64,000 nucleotides of DNA from JBEEPE01 sp964489645 (GCA_964489645.1 CAZAZT010000003.1:1-64000), one strand, 5' to 3'; counted from the stretch's first letter, positions 18,136 to 28,400 are shown. Made by a program: numbers and translations. Notes: generated by a model not told the origin, from the sequence alone.

Positions 18136-18168
18136 AATTTATTCTAGTGAGGAACCGGGTTTTCAAAA
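18136..18168 (-). promoter_or_regulatory. Weak candidate promoter for the BamD-lptE-rsmI run
   Basis: An A/T-rich patch in a GC-rich setting. On the minus strand a TTGAAA (18166-18161) is followed by TAGAAT (18146-18141) with a 14-base spacer, or by TAAATT with a 19-base spacer. Neither spacing is ideal, so this is only suggestive. Confidence 0.25.
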
Positions 18169-18224
18169 CAAGGAAATGAGGGGGGAGATGGGGCGAAGAC
18201 GTCGCGTTGTTCGGGCGGATGGTC

Positions 18225-19741
18225 CTATTTTGGAACAAGGCGAACGGCGTGCAGGTGCATTTCATCGCCTGAGGTGCCGCTGGGCACCGGGTCGATCCGG
18301 ATCTGGAGCATGCCGCCGTGGTAGTCGGGATGATCGGCGAGATGGACCCGATAGGTCTGGCGCGTTCCATCGGGTTTCGTGAGCAGTTCGATGGGTTTTA
18401 AGAAATCGGTTCGTCCGTGCGGACGAAGGAAGATCTGGCACCGGTTGGATGCGGTGGCGAGGGTCGCCTCGATTTCCAGAACGGGAGCATCCTCCGCTCG
18501 CCAGAAGGTCTGAGGGCTGACGAGTTGTGGATCGGTCGATTCCATTTTGAGGGTCCATACACCCGAGCCGGAAGGGTTCTGGTCTGTGGTGTTTCGTGAG
18601 TGCCATCCCTGTCGGTTTCCGAGGAACTGCCACGCTGGAAGTCTTGTCTTGTTGGCAAGGTGAGCTGCGGATTCTCGGATTTGGGTGAGGGTTCCCAGCA
18701 CGAGGGTGACCGTGAACTCGTGAGTGGCGTCGTGGTCGATGGTCTCGATTTCGTGACCTGCGATGTAGGCGGTGGAGGCTGCTCGCGTGTCGTTCGGGCC
18801 GGGGCGCCCGTCGAATCCGCCGATGAACCAGGATCTGGAGTCGCGGATCACCCCGAGGCCGCGATCGGTCTCATCCAGTGCGGCTGACCAGAACTCGGTG
18901 CCGTTCCATTCGGCCCAGCCGGGCTCATTCTTGGCGCGTTCGATGACGGTGATGGGTTGTCCGGTGAACGGGCGGTCCCCGGTGTAGCTCACGACGCGAT
19001 GGAGATTGGCGTTGGCGTAGATGGCGGGGAGTTCTTGGGCGCGCGGGGGGTACGCTGTTCTATCTGAGCGATGGTTTGAGATCCGGTAGCGGGCATGGAC
19101 TTGATGGCCTTCGAGGTGGATCCAGGATTCGAAGACGCATTCGCCTGGGATGTTCTTGAGGGGCCATTGCAGCGGGATACAGCGGGTGTGGATCTGATGG
19201 CCATCGTTGGAATGCTTGGTGGTCTTGGATCCATTTCCAAAATCGTCACCGGCTTGGATAGGGTTCCAGCCAAGATGTTTCCAATGGTCTTTGGGGCTTT
19301 GTCCGTTCGTGATGAATGGGACAGGTCCGCTGTAGTACGCCATCTGGATCTGTCGTCCCAAATCGTGGTTGTTCACGACGTTCCCGAGTTCGGGGGAGGA
19401 GAGCCGTGTGATGGCGCCTCCGGCATCCANNNNNNNNNNNNNNNNNNNNNNNNNNNNNNNNNNNNNNNNNNNNNNNNNNNNNNNNNNNNNNNNNNNNNNN
19501 NNNNNNNNNNNNNNNNNNNNNNNNNNNNNGGAGCGCGGAGGTACCCCCACATCCGATAATCCCTTTTGTAAACCCGGCGCCCGATGAAGTGACTTCCAGT
19601 GCTCTCTGACTGGATGGAGGATGCGAGATTTGCGCGCGCGGCTTGGAACTCCTTCTCCGGGATGAGGTTGGAGCATGCGGAGAGGATGATGGCGACGACC
19701 ATCAGAAGGGGGCGCGCGAGGACGGATGGGGAGAGGTGCAT
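18225..19741 (-). CDS. Unrecognised secreted lipoprotein, interrupted by an assembly gap
   Basis: I do not recognise this family. The N-terminus, from ATG 19741, is a lipoprotein signal with lipobox ILSAC and the acylated Cys near residue 20. After about 70 residues the sequence enters 100 N and resumes in a different frame, continuing for about 400 residues to the stop at 18225. If it is one gene, the true gap length must leave remainder 2 when divided by 3, so it is not exactly 100. The C-terminal part has many Trp, His and Tyr residues (KDHWKHLGWNPIQAGDDFG, AEWNGTEFWSAAL) and a last beta-rich domain of about 120 residues, which could bind carbohydrate; that is inference. Its stop is 136 bases from the BamD-like start, and dinG ends two bases upstream. 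Confidence 0.7.
19430..19529. other. Assembly gap of 100 N
   Basis: Exactly 100 unknown bases, the usual placeholder for a scaffold gap of unknown size. It lies inside the lipoprotein gene and shifts its apparent frame. Confidence 1.
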
Positions 19742-19743
19742 GG

Positions 19744-21729
19744 TCAGAGGATTTCGATGGGACATTCGGGAAGTGCTTCGAGGAAGGATTTGCCGTAGCG
19801 ACGGTTGAGGATGCGAGGGTCCAGGATGACGATGATACCGCGATCCGTTTTTGTGCGGATGAGCCGACCGACGCCTTGACGGAATTTGAGGATGGCTTCG
19901 GGGAGCGAGTAGTTCGAGAACGGGTCTTCGCCGCGTGCTTCAAGTTGCTCGAGCTTGGCCTCGATGAGGGGATGGTCGGGCACCGAGAAAGGGAGCCGCG
20001 TGATGATGACATTGCTCAGCGCATCACCGGGGACATCGACACCGCTCCAGAAACTTTCGGTCCCGAAGAGCACGTGTCGTTGGTCTTTCTTGAACTCCTG
20101 CACAAGCGCCTCACGGGAAAGACTTTCTCCTTGGACGAGAAGTTTGTAATCCGCATCGTCGAGTTCTTCGCGGAGGAGGGAGGCCGCCTCGGACATGTGG
20201 CGATAGTTCGTGAAAAGGACGAAGGCGCGGCCTTCCGTGCGATCGATGAAGGCGCGTATCTGGCGGGTGAGTTCTGCCATGTAGCGGGATTCATCTTTTG
20301 GATCAGGCATCTTGCCCACGGCATACACCTTCATCTGGTTCGGATAATTGAACGGGCTACCGATTTGCTGATCGTCGATGTCCCAAGCGCCGACCCGGTT
20401 CTTGAAATAGTCGAGGCTACCCTCGGAGATGCCGAGGGTTGCACTGGTCATGATGCAGCAGTTGTCGGGGCGAAAGAGGAGGTGTTTGAGATACGGGGCG
20501 ATGTCGACTGGAGCGGCGTGGAGGGCGATCGATTGTTGATTCTTGCCCGTTTGCTCGACCCAGTAGACTTGGTCTTCGTGTTCGAGTTTGAGGAATGCGG
20601 CGATGCCTTCGCGTGCGTCGCGGATGCGGCGTCCTGCGTCTTGGAGTTCGGCTTTGACCGCGTCGTTCTCTTGCTGACGGACCAAGCGAGTGATCTCGGA
20701 TTGCAGGTCGGCGAGGACGCCGGTGAGAGAGTCCTGGATGAAATCGGGTTGTCGGACGCGGAACTCGCGTTTGCGGTCGGAGAATTGGGCGCGCGAGTGA
20801 ACGGACTCGAAGAACGAGTCGGCTTTTTCCTCGATATCGGACGTCAGTTTGACGGCGTTCGGCTGCATGAGCGCTTGGAAGAGACCTTTCCTTGTGCGCC
20901 GGTTGTAAAGGCGGTTCAGGGCGTAGCGCAGTCCGGTTTGGGACACTTCCATGCCGATCTGACGGGCGGCGATGCTTTCGACGGTGTGTGCTTCGTCGAA
21001 GATGACGAAATCATTCCGGAACAGGTAGCCTTGGGAGTCGTCGCCGGCGTCGCGGCCGGTTGCGTTGAGGAAGAAGAGGGTGTGGTTCATGACCACGACG
21101 TCCGCTTCGAGCAGACGTTTACGGGCTTGTTGGTAGAAGCAGCGGGGGTTGTTGCCGCAGGTCTTCGCGGTGCAGATGTGGGCTTCACTGCAGACTTCGG
21201 CCCACACTCTGGGGTCGGGATCGAATCCGAGTGTGCTTTTGGAGCCGTCTTCGGTGCGATCTGACCAGTCTCTGAGCCGCTCGAGGATCTGTCGTTCGGG
21301 CGAGGTGAAGAGTCCGTCGGCCTGGTCCAGTGCTCGTTTCAACCGCATGGGGCAGAGGTAGTTGGCGCGACCTTTCCAGAGCGCGACCTCGAACTCGATG
21401 GGGAGGATCCGTGCGAGCAGGGGGAGATCCTTGTTCACCAGCTGCTCTTGGAGATTGATGGTGTAGGTGGAGATGATGGCTTTCCGACCGTGTTCTTTGG
21501 CCCAGAGGACGGCGGGGGTGAGGTAGGCGAGGGATTTTCCGACGCCGGTTCCGGCTTCGACGACGAGGTGCTGATTTCTGGAAAGGGCGCGTGCGACGGA
21601 CGTTGCCATCGTGCGTTGTTCTTCACGGAACTCGAAGTTCTTTGCGCGCGAGAGGAGGCCGCCTTCTGAGAAGGCGTCGTGGATTTTTGGGACGAAGTCG
21701 CTGTCGTTTTCCTCTGCGAAGGAGATCAT
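19744..21729 (-). CDS. dinG: DinG-family ATP-dependent DNA helicase with Fe-S cluster
   Basis: 661 residues. Superfamily 2 helicase that unwinds DNA 5' to 3' and helps resolve R-loops and replication blocks. Walker A AGTGVGKS at 59-66; DEAH box D245-E-A-H248. The iron-sulphur ligands fit C126, C186, C191 and C197, with the C-x4-C-x5-C spacing of E. coli DinG. C-terminal helicase motifs include FGTESFWSGVDVPGDALSNVIITRLPF and GVGRLIRTKTDRGIIVILDPR. No exonuclease domain precedes it, so it is the DinG form, not DinG fused to epsilon-like exonuclease. It starts 128 bases from the divergent LptF-like gene, and its stop is two bases from the lipoprotein gene. Confidence 0.95.
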   Translation of the reverse strand: MISFAEENDSDFVPKIHDAFSEGGLLSRAKNFEFREEQRTMATSVARALSRNQHLVVEAGTGVGKSLAYLTPAVLWAKEHGRKAIISTYTINLQEQLVNKDLPLLARILPIEFEVALWKGRANYLCPMRLKRALDQADGLFTSPERQILERLRDWSDRTEDGSKSTLGFDPDPRVWAEVCSEAHICTAKTCGNNPRCFYQQARKRLLEADVVVMNHTLFFLNATGRDAGDDSQGYLFRNDFVIFDEAHTVESIAARQIGMEVSQTGLRYALNRLYNRRTRKGLFQALMQPNAVKLTSDIEEKADSFFESVHSRAQFSDRKREFRVRQPDFIQDSLTGVLADLQSEITRLVRQQENDAVKAELQDAGRRIRDAREGIAAFLKLEHEDQVYWVEQTGKNQQSIALHAAPVDIAPYLKHLLFRPDNCCIMTSATLGISEGSLDYFKNRVGAWDIDDQQIGSPFNYPNQMKVYAVGKMPDPKDESRYMAELTRQIRAFIDRTEGRAFVLFTNYRHMSEAASLLREELDDADYKLLVQGESLSREALVQEFKKDQRHVLFGTESFWSGVDVPGDALSNVIITRLPFSVPDHPLIEAKLEQLEARGEDPFSNYSLPEAILKFRQGVGRLIRTKTDRGIIVILDPRILNRRYGKSFLEALPECPIEIL

Positions 21730-21857
21730 TTCACCGAGTGTTGAAAGTTTGCGGCAATCTCAGGAGGGTATCATCATCTTTGGGTGTTCGGCAAAGCTGG
21801 CGGGTAAAAAGGGTCCAGCTTGGCGGATGGATCAGATTTTGATGAACGAGATTTCTT

Positions 21858-23054
21858 ATGGGGCTTCTGGACAGGTACGTGTTGCGCAACTTTTTGGAGC
21901 CTCTTGGGATGTCGATGGCTGGGTTTGTGGGGGTTTGGTTCATTTTTGATATCAGCGATAACGGGCCGGAGTTCTTCCGGAGCGGAGTGGGAATCGGGAC
22001 GGTGAGCGAGTTCTATTTACAGCAGTCCCCTCAGATCGTGTTGATGGCTTTGCCGGTGGCGATCCTGTTGTCGCTTCTGTTCGGTTTGGCGCGGATGTCT
22101 CGTGCGAATGAGGTGATCGCGATGTTGGGAGCGGGCCGGAGTTTGGCCCGTATTCTGGTGCCGCTGGTGATGTGTGGTGTGTTGGGAGCGGGCGTTTGTT
22201 TGTGGTTGAACATGGAGATGGCGCCGCGTGCGGAGTCGGAGCGGAAGTTACGGTTATCGGATATGACGGGCAGGGAATCGGGGCGTGCGCGTTACGTTCA
22301 TGCGCACCTGTTCCGGGATCCGGTGACGCATCGGACGTGGTATGTGAAGCGGTTCACGCCGGGCGAATCCTTGCTCGAGGGCGTGACGATCCTGCAGCAG
22401 GATGAAGCGGGTCGGTTGATACGGAAGTGGTACGCTGCAAGGGCGTTGTATGATGAGGTTCGGCGGAGTTGGATTTTGCAGCGCGGGATTGGAGTGGTTT
22501 TGGACGAGCGTGGACAGATCGCGGAGGGCGGGTTTGATGATTTTGAGCAGGAAGGGCAGAGGGTGATGGAGGGGTGGTTGGAAACGCCGTGGCGGGTGGG
22601 GTCTTCTCGGCTCGAGCCACTGGCGATGTCGGTCGGTGAACTGATGGAGTACCTTGGCAAGAATGCTGACTTCTCGGAGGAACGGCTTGCACCGTTCCGG
22701 GTGAATTTGTGGGACCGATTGGCGATGCCGTTCAGCTGTGTGGTGATCGTTTTGTTGGCTGGACCTTTGGCTGTGGTTTACAGCCGGCGCGGGGTTGTGG
22801 TGGGGGTGACTTGGGCATTGGTACTGTTTTTCGTGATGTTTTTCAGTCGCAACGTGATGTTGGCGGTCGGTCGTGTTGGGCGTGTTGATGCGGTGGTGGC
22901 GGCGGTGATGCCGTTGGGGGTGTTCTTTTTGCTCGGGCTTGTGTTGATGTGGTGGCGTTCCGGGAATGTGAGTGTGCGTGGGTTGTTGGGCATGGCGTCG
23001 GCCCAGCCTTCACCGCGAGCGGCTGGTGGGGAGATTTCAAAGGGATTGGAGTGA
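21858..23054 (+). CDS. LptF/LptG-family LPS export permease
   Basis: 398 residues of the YjgP/YjgQ family. Works in the inner membrane with LptB to pull LPS from the bilayer toward the LptC-A-D bridge. The N-terminus MGLLDRYVLRNFLEPL is the family signature; helices lie at about 15-35, 58-78 and 100-120, then a periplasmic domain of about 155 residues, then three helices at about 290-310, 318-338 and 345-365. The loop FGLARMSRANEVIAMLGAG is the conserved coupling segment. LptF and LptG cannot be separated here with confidence; only one copy is in the window. An unknown 190-residue protein follows after 47 bases. Confidence 0.92.
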   Translation: MGLLDRYVLRNFLEPLGMSMAGFVGVWFIFDISDNGPEFFRSGVGIGTVSEFYLQQSPQIVLMALPVAILLSLLFGLARMSRANEVIAMLGAGRSLARILVPLVMCGVLGAGVCLWLNMEMAPRAESERKLRLSDMTGRESGRARYVHAHLFRDPVTHRTWYVKRFTPGESLLEGVTILQQDEAGRLIRKWYAARALYDEVRRSWILQRGIGVVLDERGQIAEGGFDDFEQEGQRVMEGWLETPWRVGSSRLEPLAMSVGELMEYLGKNADFSEERLAPFRVNLWDRLAMPFSCVVIVLLAGPLAVVYSRRGVVVGVTWALVLFFVMFFSRNVMLAVGRVGRVDAVVAAVMPLGVFFLLGLVLMWWRSGNVSVRGLLGMASAQPSPRAAGGEISKGLE

Positions 23055-23101
23055 AGTCGGGATGGAGTTGGGATAATGGGAAGTTTTGAATTTCAAGGTT
23101 T

Positions 23102-23674
23102 ATGCAACAGGAGTGGTCGATTCAGTCCCGAGGTGATCGTTGTTCTGCGACGGGGGAACCGTTTTCGGATGGGCAGCATTTTTACACGCTGCTGTATCGG
23201 GAGAGTTCTGGGTTCCGGCGTGAGGATTTGAGTGAGGGGGCTTATGGGGAGCGTGCGTCGGATGCTCCGAAGCCGTTCTCGTTATGGCGATCGAAGTTCG
23301 AGAAGCCTGCAGAGAAGGCAGCGGAACCCATCGAGCGTGCGAGTGCGGAAGAGATGTTGCGGTGGTACATGGAGCAAGATGGCCCGGGTTACGCGAACGT
23401 GCGCTACATCTTGGCGGTGATGTTGGAGAGGAAGCGGCAGTTGAAGGAGATTGAGACACGACGCACGGAGTCGGGTTTGGTGCGGGTCTACACGCATGGG
23501 AAGTCCGGGGAGATATTTGTGGTGCCGGATCCTGAGTTGCGACTGGAGCAACTGGCGGAGGTCCAGATGGAGGTGATGGATCTGCTGACGGCTGGTCGCC
23601 CAGGTGCGGTGGCTGCTGGGGATTCGGAGGCGAGCACTCCTGTGGAAGAGCCATCTGGGGAGGCGGGTCTTTGA
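23102..23674 (+). CDS. Unknown 190-residue soluble protein
   Basis: Not recognised. No signal peptide or membrane segment. The N-terminal third has an aromatic pattern (CSATGEPFSDGQHFYTLLY) with a single Cys, then FSLWRSKFEKP, a helical region around EEMLRWYMEQDGPGYANVRYILAVMLERKR, and a strand-rich piece (RVYTHGKSGEIFVVPDPEL). The last 25 residues are Gly/Ala/Glu-rich and look disordered. The start ATG at 23102 comes 47 bases after the LptF-like stop, with TTGAATTTCAA just upstream (an 11-base palindrome). The protein looks real by codon use and position, and may be conserved in the lineage, but I can give no function. Confidence 0.75.
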   Translation: MQQEWSIQSRGDRCSATGEPFSDGQHFYTLLYRESSGFRREDLSEGAYGERASDAPKPFSLWRSKFEKPAEKAAEPIERASAEEMLRWYMEQDGPGYANVRYILAVMLERKRQLKEIETRRTESGLVRVYTHGKSGEIFVVPDPELRLEQLAEVQMEVMDLLTAGRPGAVAAGDSEASTPVEEPSGEAGL

Positions 23675-23902
23675 GGCGGGGTCATTGGCGGTACATGGGA
23701 TGAAAGGGTCTTGTTCGGGAGGGGTATGGGTCGGAGTCCGACTGGAAAATGGTGCGGAATGTAGCGGGATGGAGGGTTTTTGCGGTCTGGCGAGGGGGGA
23801 TGTGAGTGAGGAGTTCTTGGAATGTGGGCTTTCGGATGATGATAGGGGTGGAGGCTGCGCCCGGATGCGAGGTGGTGGCGCAGATTTTGCGCTGGGTTGA
23901 GT

Positions 23903-25321
23903 ATGCAACCGAGTGATCAGAACGCGTTGGAGCGCCGCGTTTTCCTGCGTGCGGCGTTCTCTGGGGCGCTCCTGACGCCTGGCGTGATGGCGGCGCGCGA
24001 TGTGGAATCAGCTGTGGCTGGGCGCTTTGAAGAGCCTTCGAGGCATCTTCCGTTGTGTGGGGATGCGGATGTGGTCGTGTGCGGTGCGGGGCCTGCAGGG
24101 GTTGCGGCAGCGATCGCTGCGGCGCGAGCTGGTGCGCGGGTCCGAGTGTTCGAGTGGCGGGGCTGTTTGGGGGGCGTTTGGACGGCGGGTTTGTTGGGGT
24201 ACCTTTTGGATTTCGAGAAACCTGGATTCAATCAGGAGTTATTGAAGCGTCTTGAGGAAAGGGATTTGCGGCGTGGAACGAGCATGAAGAGCGTCTGTTA
24301 TGAGCCGGAGGGGATGAAGGTATTGTTGGAGGAGATGTTCGTTGAAGCGGGCGTGCGGTTCCAGTTGCACACGCGGGTGAGTGCGGCGTACCGCGAGGGG
24401 CGTCGACTGACGACGGTTGTGACCGAATCGAAGAGCGGGCGAGAGGCGTGGTCGGCGCCGGTGTTCATCGATACGACGGGGGACGGAGATCTTGGGGCAT
24501 TGGCGGGGTGTAGTTTTGAGCATGGTGAGAAGGCGGCGTGTCCGTGCCAGCCGATGTCGCTGAACGCCTTATTGGTTTGTGAGGATGCAGGGGCCTTGGG
24601 CCCATTCATGCATGGGAGCGATCCGAGCGGTGCGGATGGTCGTGCGAAGGATCGGTTACGTGAGGAGATCGAGCGTACTGGGCATTATCCGTCCTATTCG
24701 CGGCCCACGTTGTTCCAGATCCGGGATGATCTGTTGTTGGTGATGATGAACCATCAGTATGGGGTGCCGTGTTTTGATGCGGGGAAGATCACGGAGGCGA
24801 CGGTGCAGGCGCGTGCGGAGTTGCATCGCATTGTGAACGGTTTGAGGAAGTTGGGTGGGCCGTGGAAAGGGTTGCAGATTGCGGCGACGGCGGAACAGAT
24901 AGGGGTGCGGGATGGGCGGCGGATCAAGGGGCGGCATGTGGTGACGGGCGGAGAGTTGGCGGAGGGTGTGCGGCACGCGGATGCGGTGGTGAGGCCGACC
25001 TTCCCGGTGGACATCCATGCGTTGGACAAGGATTCGAACCGTGTTGCTGGGTACAGCAATCGGGGGGTGAAGGTGAAGCCCTACGACATCCCGCTGCGAG
25101 CGTTGATTGCGAGTGAGGTGGATGGGTTGATGATGGCGGGCCGGAACATCAGCGGGGATTTCATTGCGCACTCGAGTTATCGGGTGACGGGAAATTCGGT
25201 GGCGATGGGTGAGGCTGCGGGGGTGACGGCAGCGTTGGCGGCGCTTTCAAGACGCTTGCCGCACGAGGTGAGGTGGAGCGAGGTCGAGGAGCGTCTGGGT
25301 TCCGTTCGATCGCGCGGGTGA
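23903..25321 (+). CDS. Exported FAD-dependent oxidoreductase
   Basis: About 472 residues from ATG 23903. The N-terminus has a twin-arginine-like signal (ERRVFLRAAFSGALLTPGVMAA), suggesting export with cofactor bound. The dinucleotide-binding motif is VVVCGAGPAGVAAAIAAARAGARVRVFE at about 53-80, and DTTGDGDLGALAGC near 192 and GRNISGDFIAHSSYRVTGNSVAMGEAAGVTAAL near the C-terminus are typical of the FAD_oxidored family (PF12831). That family is widespread in PVC bacteria near sugar-degradation genes, but substrates are mostly unknown. It lies 82 bases before the second DUF1553/DUF1501 pair on the same strand and may supply or drain electrons for it, which is inference. Confidence 0.88.
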   Translation: MQPSDQNALERRVFLRAAFSGALLTPGVMAARDVESAVAGRFEEPSRHLPLCGDADVVVCGAGPAGVAAAIAAARAGARVRVFEWRGCLGGVWTAGLLGYLLDFEKPGFNQELLKRLEERDLRRGTSMKSVCYEPEGMKVLLEEMFVEAGVRFQLHTRVSAAYREGRRLTTVVTESKSGREAWSAPVFIDTTGDGDLGALAGCSFEHGEKAACPCQPMSLNALLVCEDAGALGPFMHGSDPSGADGRAKDRLREEIERTGHYPSYSRPTLFQIRDDLLLVMMNHQYGVPCFDAGKITEATVQARAELHRIVNGLRKLGGPWKGLQIAATAEQIGVRDGRRIKGRHVVTGGELAEGVRHADAVVRPTFPVDIHALDKDSNRVAGYSNRGVKVKPYDIPLRALIASEVDGLMMAGRNISGDFIAHSSYRVTGNSVAMGEAAGVTAALAALSRRLPHEVRWSEVEERLGSVRSRG

Positions 25322-25375
25322 GGGTTTGTAGGGGAGTTGCATTCGGTCCAGGACTCGCGGGAGACTTTTCGGGGG

Positions 25376-25390
25376 TGGCACGGCAATAGC
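25376..25390 (+). promoter_or_regulatory. Sigma-54-like -24/-12 element
   Basis: TGGCACGGCAATAGC keeps the GG-N10-GC spacing of a sigma-54 promoter and differs from the usual TTGC at one base. A start about 12 bases after the GC would fall at 25401-25402, only just before the ATG at 25404, leaving almost no leader. That argues against it unless the message is leaderless. Confidence 0.22.
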
Positions 25391-25403
25391 GTGAGTGTCG
25401 GGA

Positions 25404-28400
25404 ATGCAATCGGCCGTCGATTCATTTGTGAGAGGTTGGCGGAGTGTGTGGAAGGAGCGGGGGCTTAACTCTTTGCGGCGACTTTGGTGCGGCTTCTTTT
25501 TGTGGCTGGTCTTGAGCATCTGTGCATCTTGGGGAGAGGTGACGGTGGCGGGCGATGCGGGGCGGCTGTTCAACGAGCGTGTGTGGCCTTTGTTGGAGGG
25601 GAAATGCTTGCAGTGCCATGGGGTGGAGAAGCAGAAGGGTGGGTTGCGGCTTGATTCTCGCGAGGGCTTGATGCGGGGTGGGGAAGGTGGGCCGGTCGTG
25701 GTGGTAGGTGACCCATCGAAGGGAAGTTTGATGCGAGCGGTGCATTCGACGGATGAGGAACTTCAGATGCCGCCGAAGGAGAGGTTGAGCGCGGCCGAGA
25801 TCTCCGTTCTCGGGCGCTGGATTGCGGGGGGTGCGCCGTGGCCTGATCCGGTGGCGGTGCTTTACGAGGATGGTGATGCGATTTTCGGTGAGTTCCGCTC
25901 GGGGAACGGTCGGATGCGGATGGTGACGGACGACATCCATTCTGGGACATCTGCCATGGGTGTGACCTCGCTCCAGCGGGAGGCGGCCAAGGTGACGGGT
26001 TGGGGTTTTGTGATCCGAGAGAACCCTGGGCCTGGGCAGTACCGTTTTTTGAGATTTGCTTGGCGGAAGCGCGGTGGCGGGAGTGCGTTGTTGGAGATCG
26101 CCTCGTCGGGACGGTGGCCGGATGCGAAGGTGGCGAAGGGTAGGTATGTAGCGGGGCCTAACACCACGGGATGGGCGGCGGTGGAGGTGGGGTGCGATGC
26201 TCCGGAGCAATGGACGGTGGTGGTTTGTGACCTGTGGAAGGACATGGGTGATTTCACGTTCACGGGGATTGCTCCGACGTGTGACCGTGGGGACGAGGTG
26301 TTGTTCGATGGGATGGTTTTGGGTCGTGACCGTGCGAGTGTGGAGTCGTATGTAGCGGGTTCAGGGATAGCGACCTACGTCGATCCAAGTCGGCGTGTGG
26401 GTAATGCGTGGGAGGATACCGAGAACCCTGTGCGCAAGATCTGGCGAGGCGAGCGACTGGATCTGTGGTCGTTCCGCAAACCGGTACGCCCGGAGGTTCC
26501 GGGTCCGGCGACGGCCAATCCGGTGGACGCTTTCATCGAGGAGCCATTGCGGAAGAGGGGTTTGAGCATGTCGCCTTCGGCGGGCCCTGCTGTGTTGTTG
26601 CGTCGGTTGAGCCATGACTTACTGGGGTTGCCGCCTCGGGAGGGAGAGGTGGAGCGGTTCGAGTTGGAGTGTGATCGTGTGGGTGTGGATGCTGCGTATG
26701 CTGCCTTGGTCGAGCGGTATCTGGATGACCCTGCATATGGGGAGCGGTGGGCGCGTCATTGGTTGGATGTGGTGCGGTATGCGGATACGAACGGGCATGA
26801 GCGGGACGAGTTCAGGCCGGACATGTGGCGGTACCGTGACTATGTGGTGGGATCGTTCCGTCGGGACAAACCCTATGACCGTTTCATCCGAGAGCAGTTG
26901 GCGGGGGATCTGGTGTTGAAGGATCCGAAGGGGCATCCGGAGGATGGCGCTGCAGTTGAAGCGGTTGTGGGTTCTGGGTTCCTGAGGCTGGGACTTTTTG
27001 ACAGCACTGCGCCGATTTTCCAGGAGCAACGGAAGGCGGCCAACGAGTGGATGGCGGATGTGGTGAACACGACGGGGAGCGCATTCTTGGGGTTGACGCT
27101 TTCGTGTTGCAACTGTCACGACCACAAGTACGACCCGCTGACGCAGGCGGACCATTTCCGGTTCCGGGCATTGTTCGCGGGGATGGTGGTGCGGGACGAT
27201 GTCTCGGTGGATCGGCCGGAGCGGACCCGTGAGGTGCTTCGGATGAGCGCTGAGTTGGAGGAGCGGGCGAAGGCCTCGGATTCGGCAGCGTCAACGTTGA
27301 TCGAGCCGGCGAAGCGCCGGATCCGAGAGGAGCGGATCGCGAAGTTGCCTGAGGCGGTGAGGGGTGTGTTCCTTGTGCCGGAGGAGCGTTGGGATGAGGC
27401 TGCAAAGCGGGTCGCGGCGCCACATCTGGGTGCGGTCAAGGTGTCCGAGAAGGAGGCGTTGGATGGGTCATCTGAGGATGTCCGGAAGGAGCATGGACGG
27501 TTGAAGAAGGAGTCGGAATCTTTGCGCAAGAGCCGGCCGATGTTCGAGAAGGCGGTGACGGTTTCGCAGGGCGCTCCGGAGCCGGTGAAACTTTTTTTCC
27601 AAGGGGACCATACGGAACCGAGGGAGGAGGTGGCGCCGGGGTTCCTGACATTTTTCGATCCGGCACCGGTGCGGTTGAAGGGGGGGAGTGGCTCGGTGTG
27701 GGGGGGGCGGGCGGCGCTGGCGGATTGGATTGTCTCGGAGGACAACCCGTTCACGGCGCGGGTGATGATGAACCGGTTATGGATGCACCATTTCGGGAGA
27801 CCGATCTTCTCTAATCCGAACGATCTTGGGTTCGGAGGGGGAAAACCGTCACATCCTGCATTGCTTGACTGGTTGGCGGTGGAGTTCCGTGCTCGGGGGT
27901 GGTCTGTGAAGGCGATGCATCGGTTGATGGTGACGAGTCGGGCGTATCGGCAAAGTTCGGAGGCAAGTTCGGAGGGGGTCCGTGAGGATCCGGACAACGT
28001 GCTGTTTTGGCGGCAGAACGTGCGGCGTTCGGATGCGGAGACGATGCGTGATGGGATGTTGGCGGTAGCGGGTTTGCTTCGGGATCGGGCTGGGGGTCGG
28101 CCGATGTGGCCGCCGTTGCCGGAGGAGGTTTTACGGGCGCAGCCGGGGGTATTGGAGGCGTTGGAGGGGAAGGATGGTGGGAGGCGTCAGGGATGGTTCA
28201 CGGATGGTGAGGAGGAGTGCGATGTGCGATCGATTTACTTGGTGCAGAAGAGAACGGTGCCGATCCCGTTTCTTCAGGTGTTCGATTTACCGGACACGGC
28301 GGTGTCGTGTGCGCGGCGGGATGTGACGACGGTGGCTCCTCAGGCATTGAACCTGTTGAACAGCGATTTCACGTGGCGGATGGCGCGGGGGTTGGCGGGA

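Noticed and set aside
19726..21264. 512-residue open frame on the plus strand
   Set aside because: Antisense to dinG, which has clear helicase motifs; the frame is open only because of base skew and has no start site or family match.
23675..23902. Possible tRNA or small RNA in the longest gene gap
   Set aside because: No T-loop-like consensus, no cloverleaf stems and no clear hairpin; I see nothing supportable there.
27116..27997. 293-residue minus-strand open frame
   Set aside because: Antisense to the DUF1549/DUF1553 gene; Ser/Arg-rich without domain signal.
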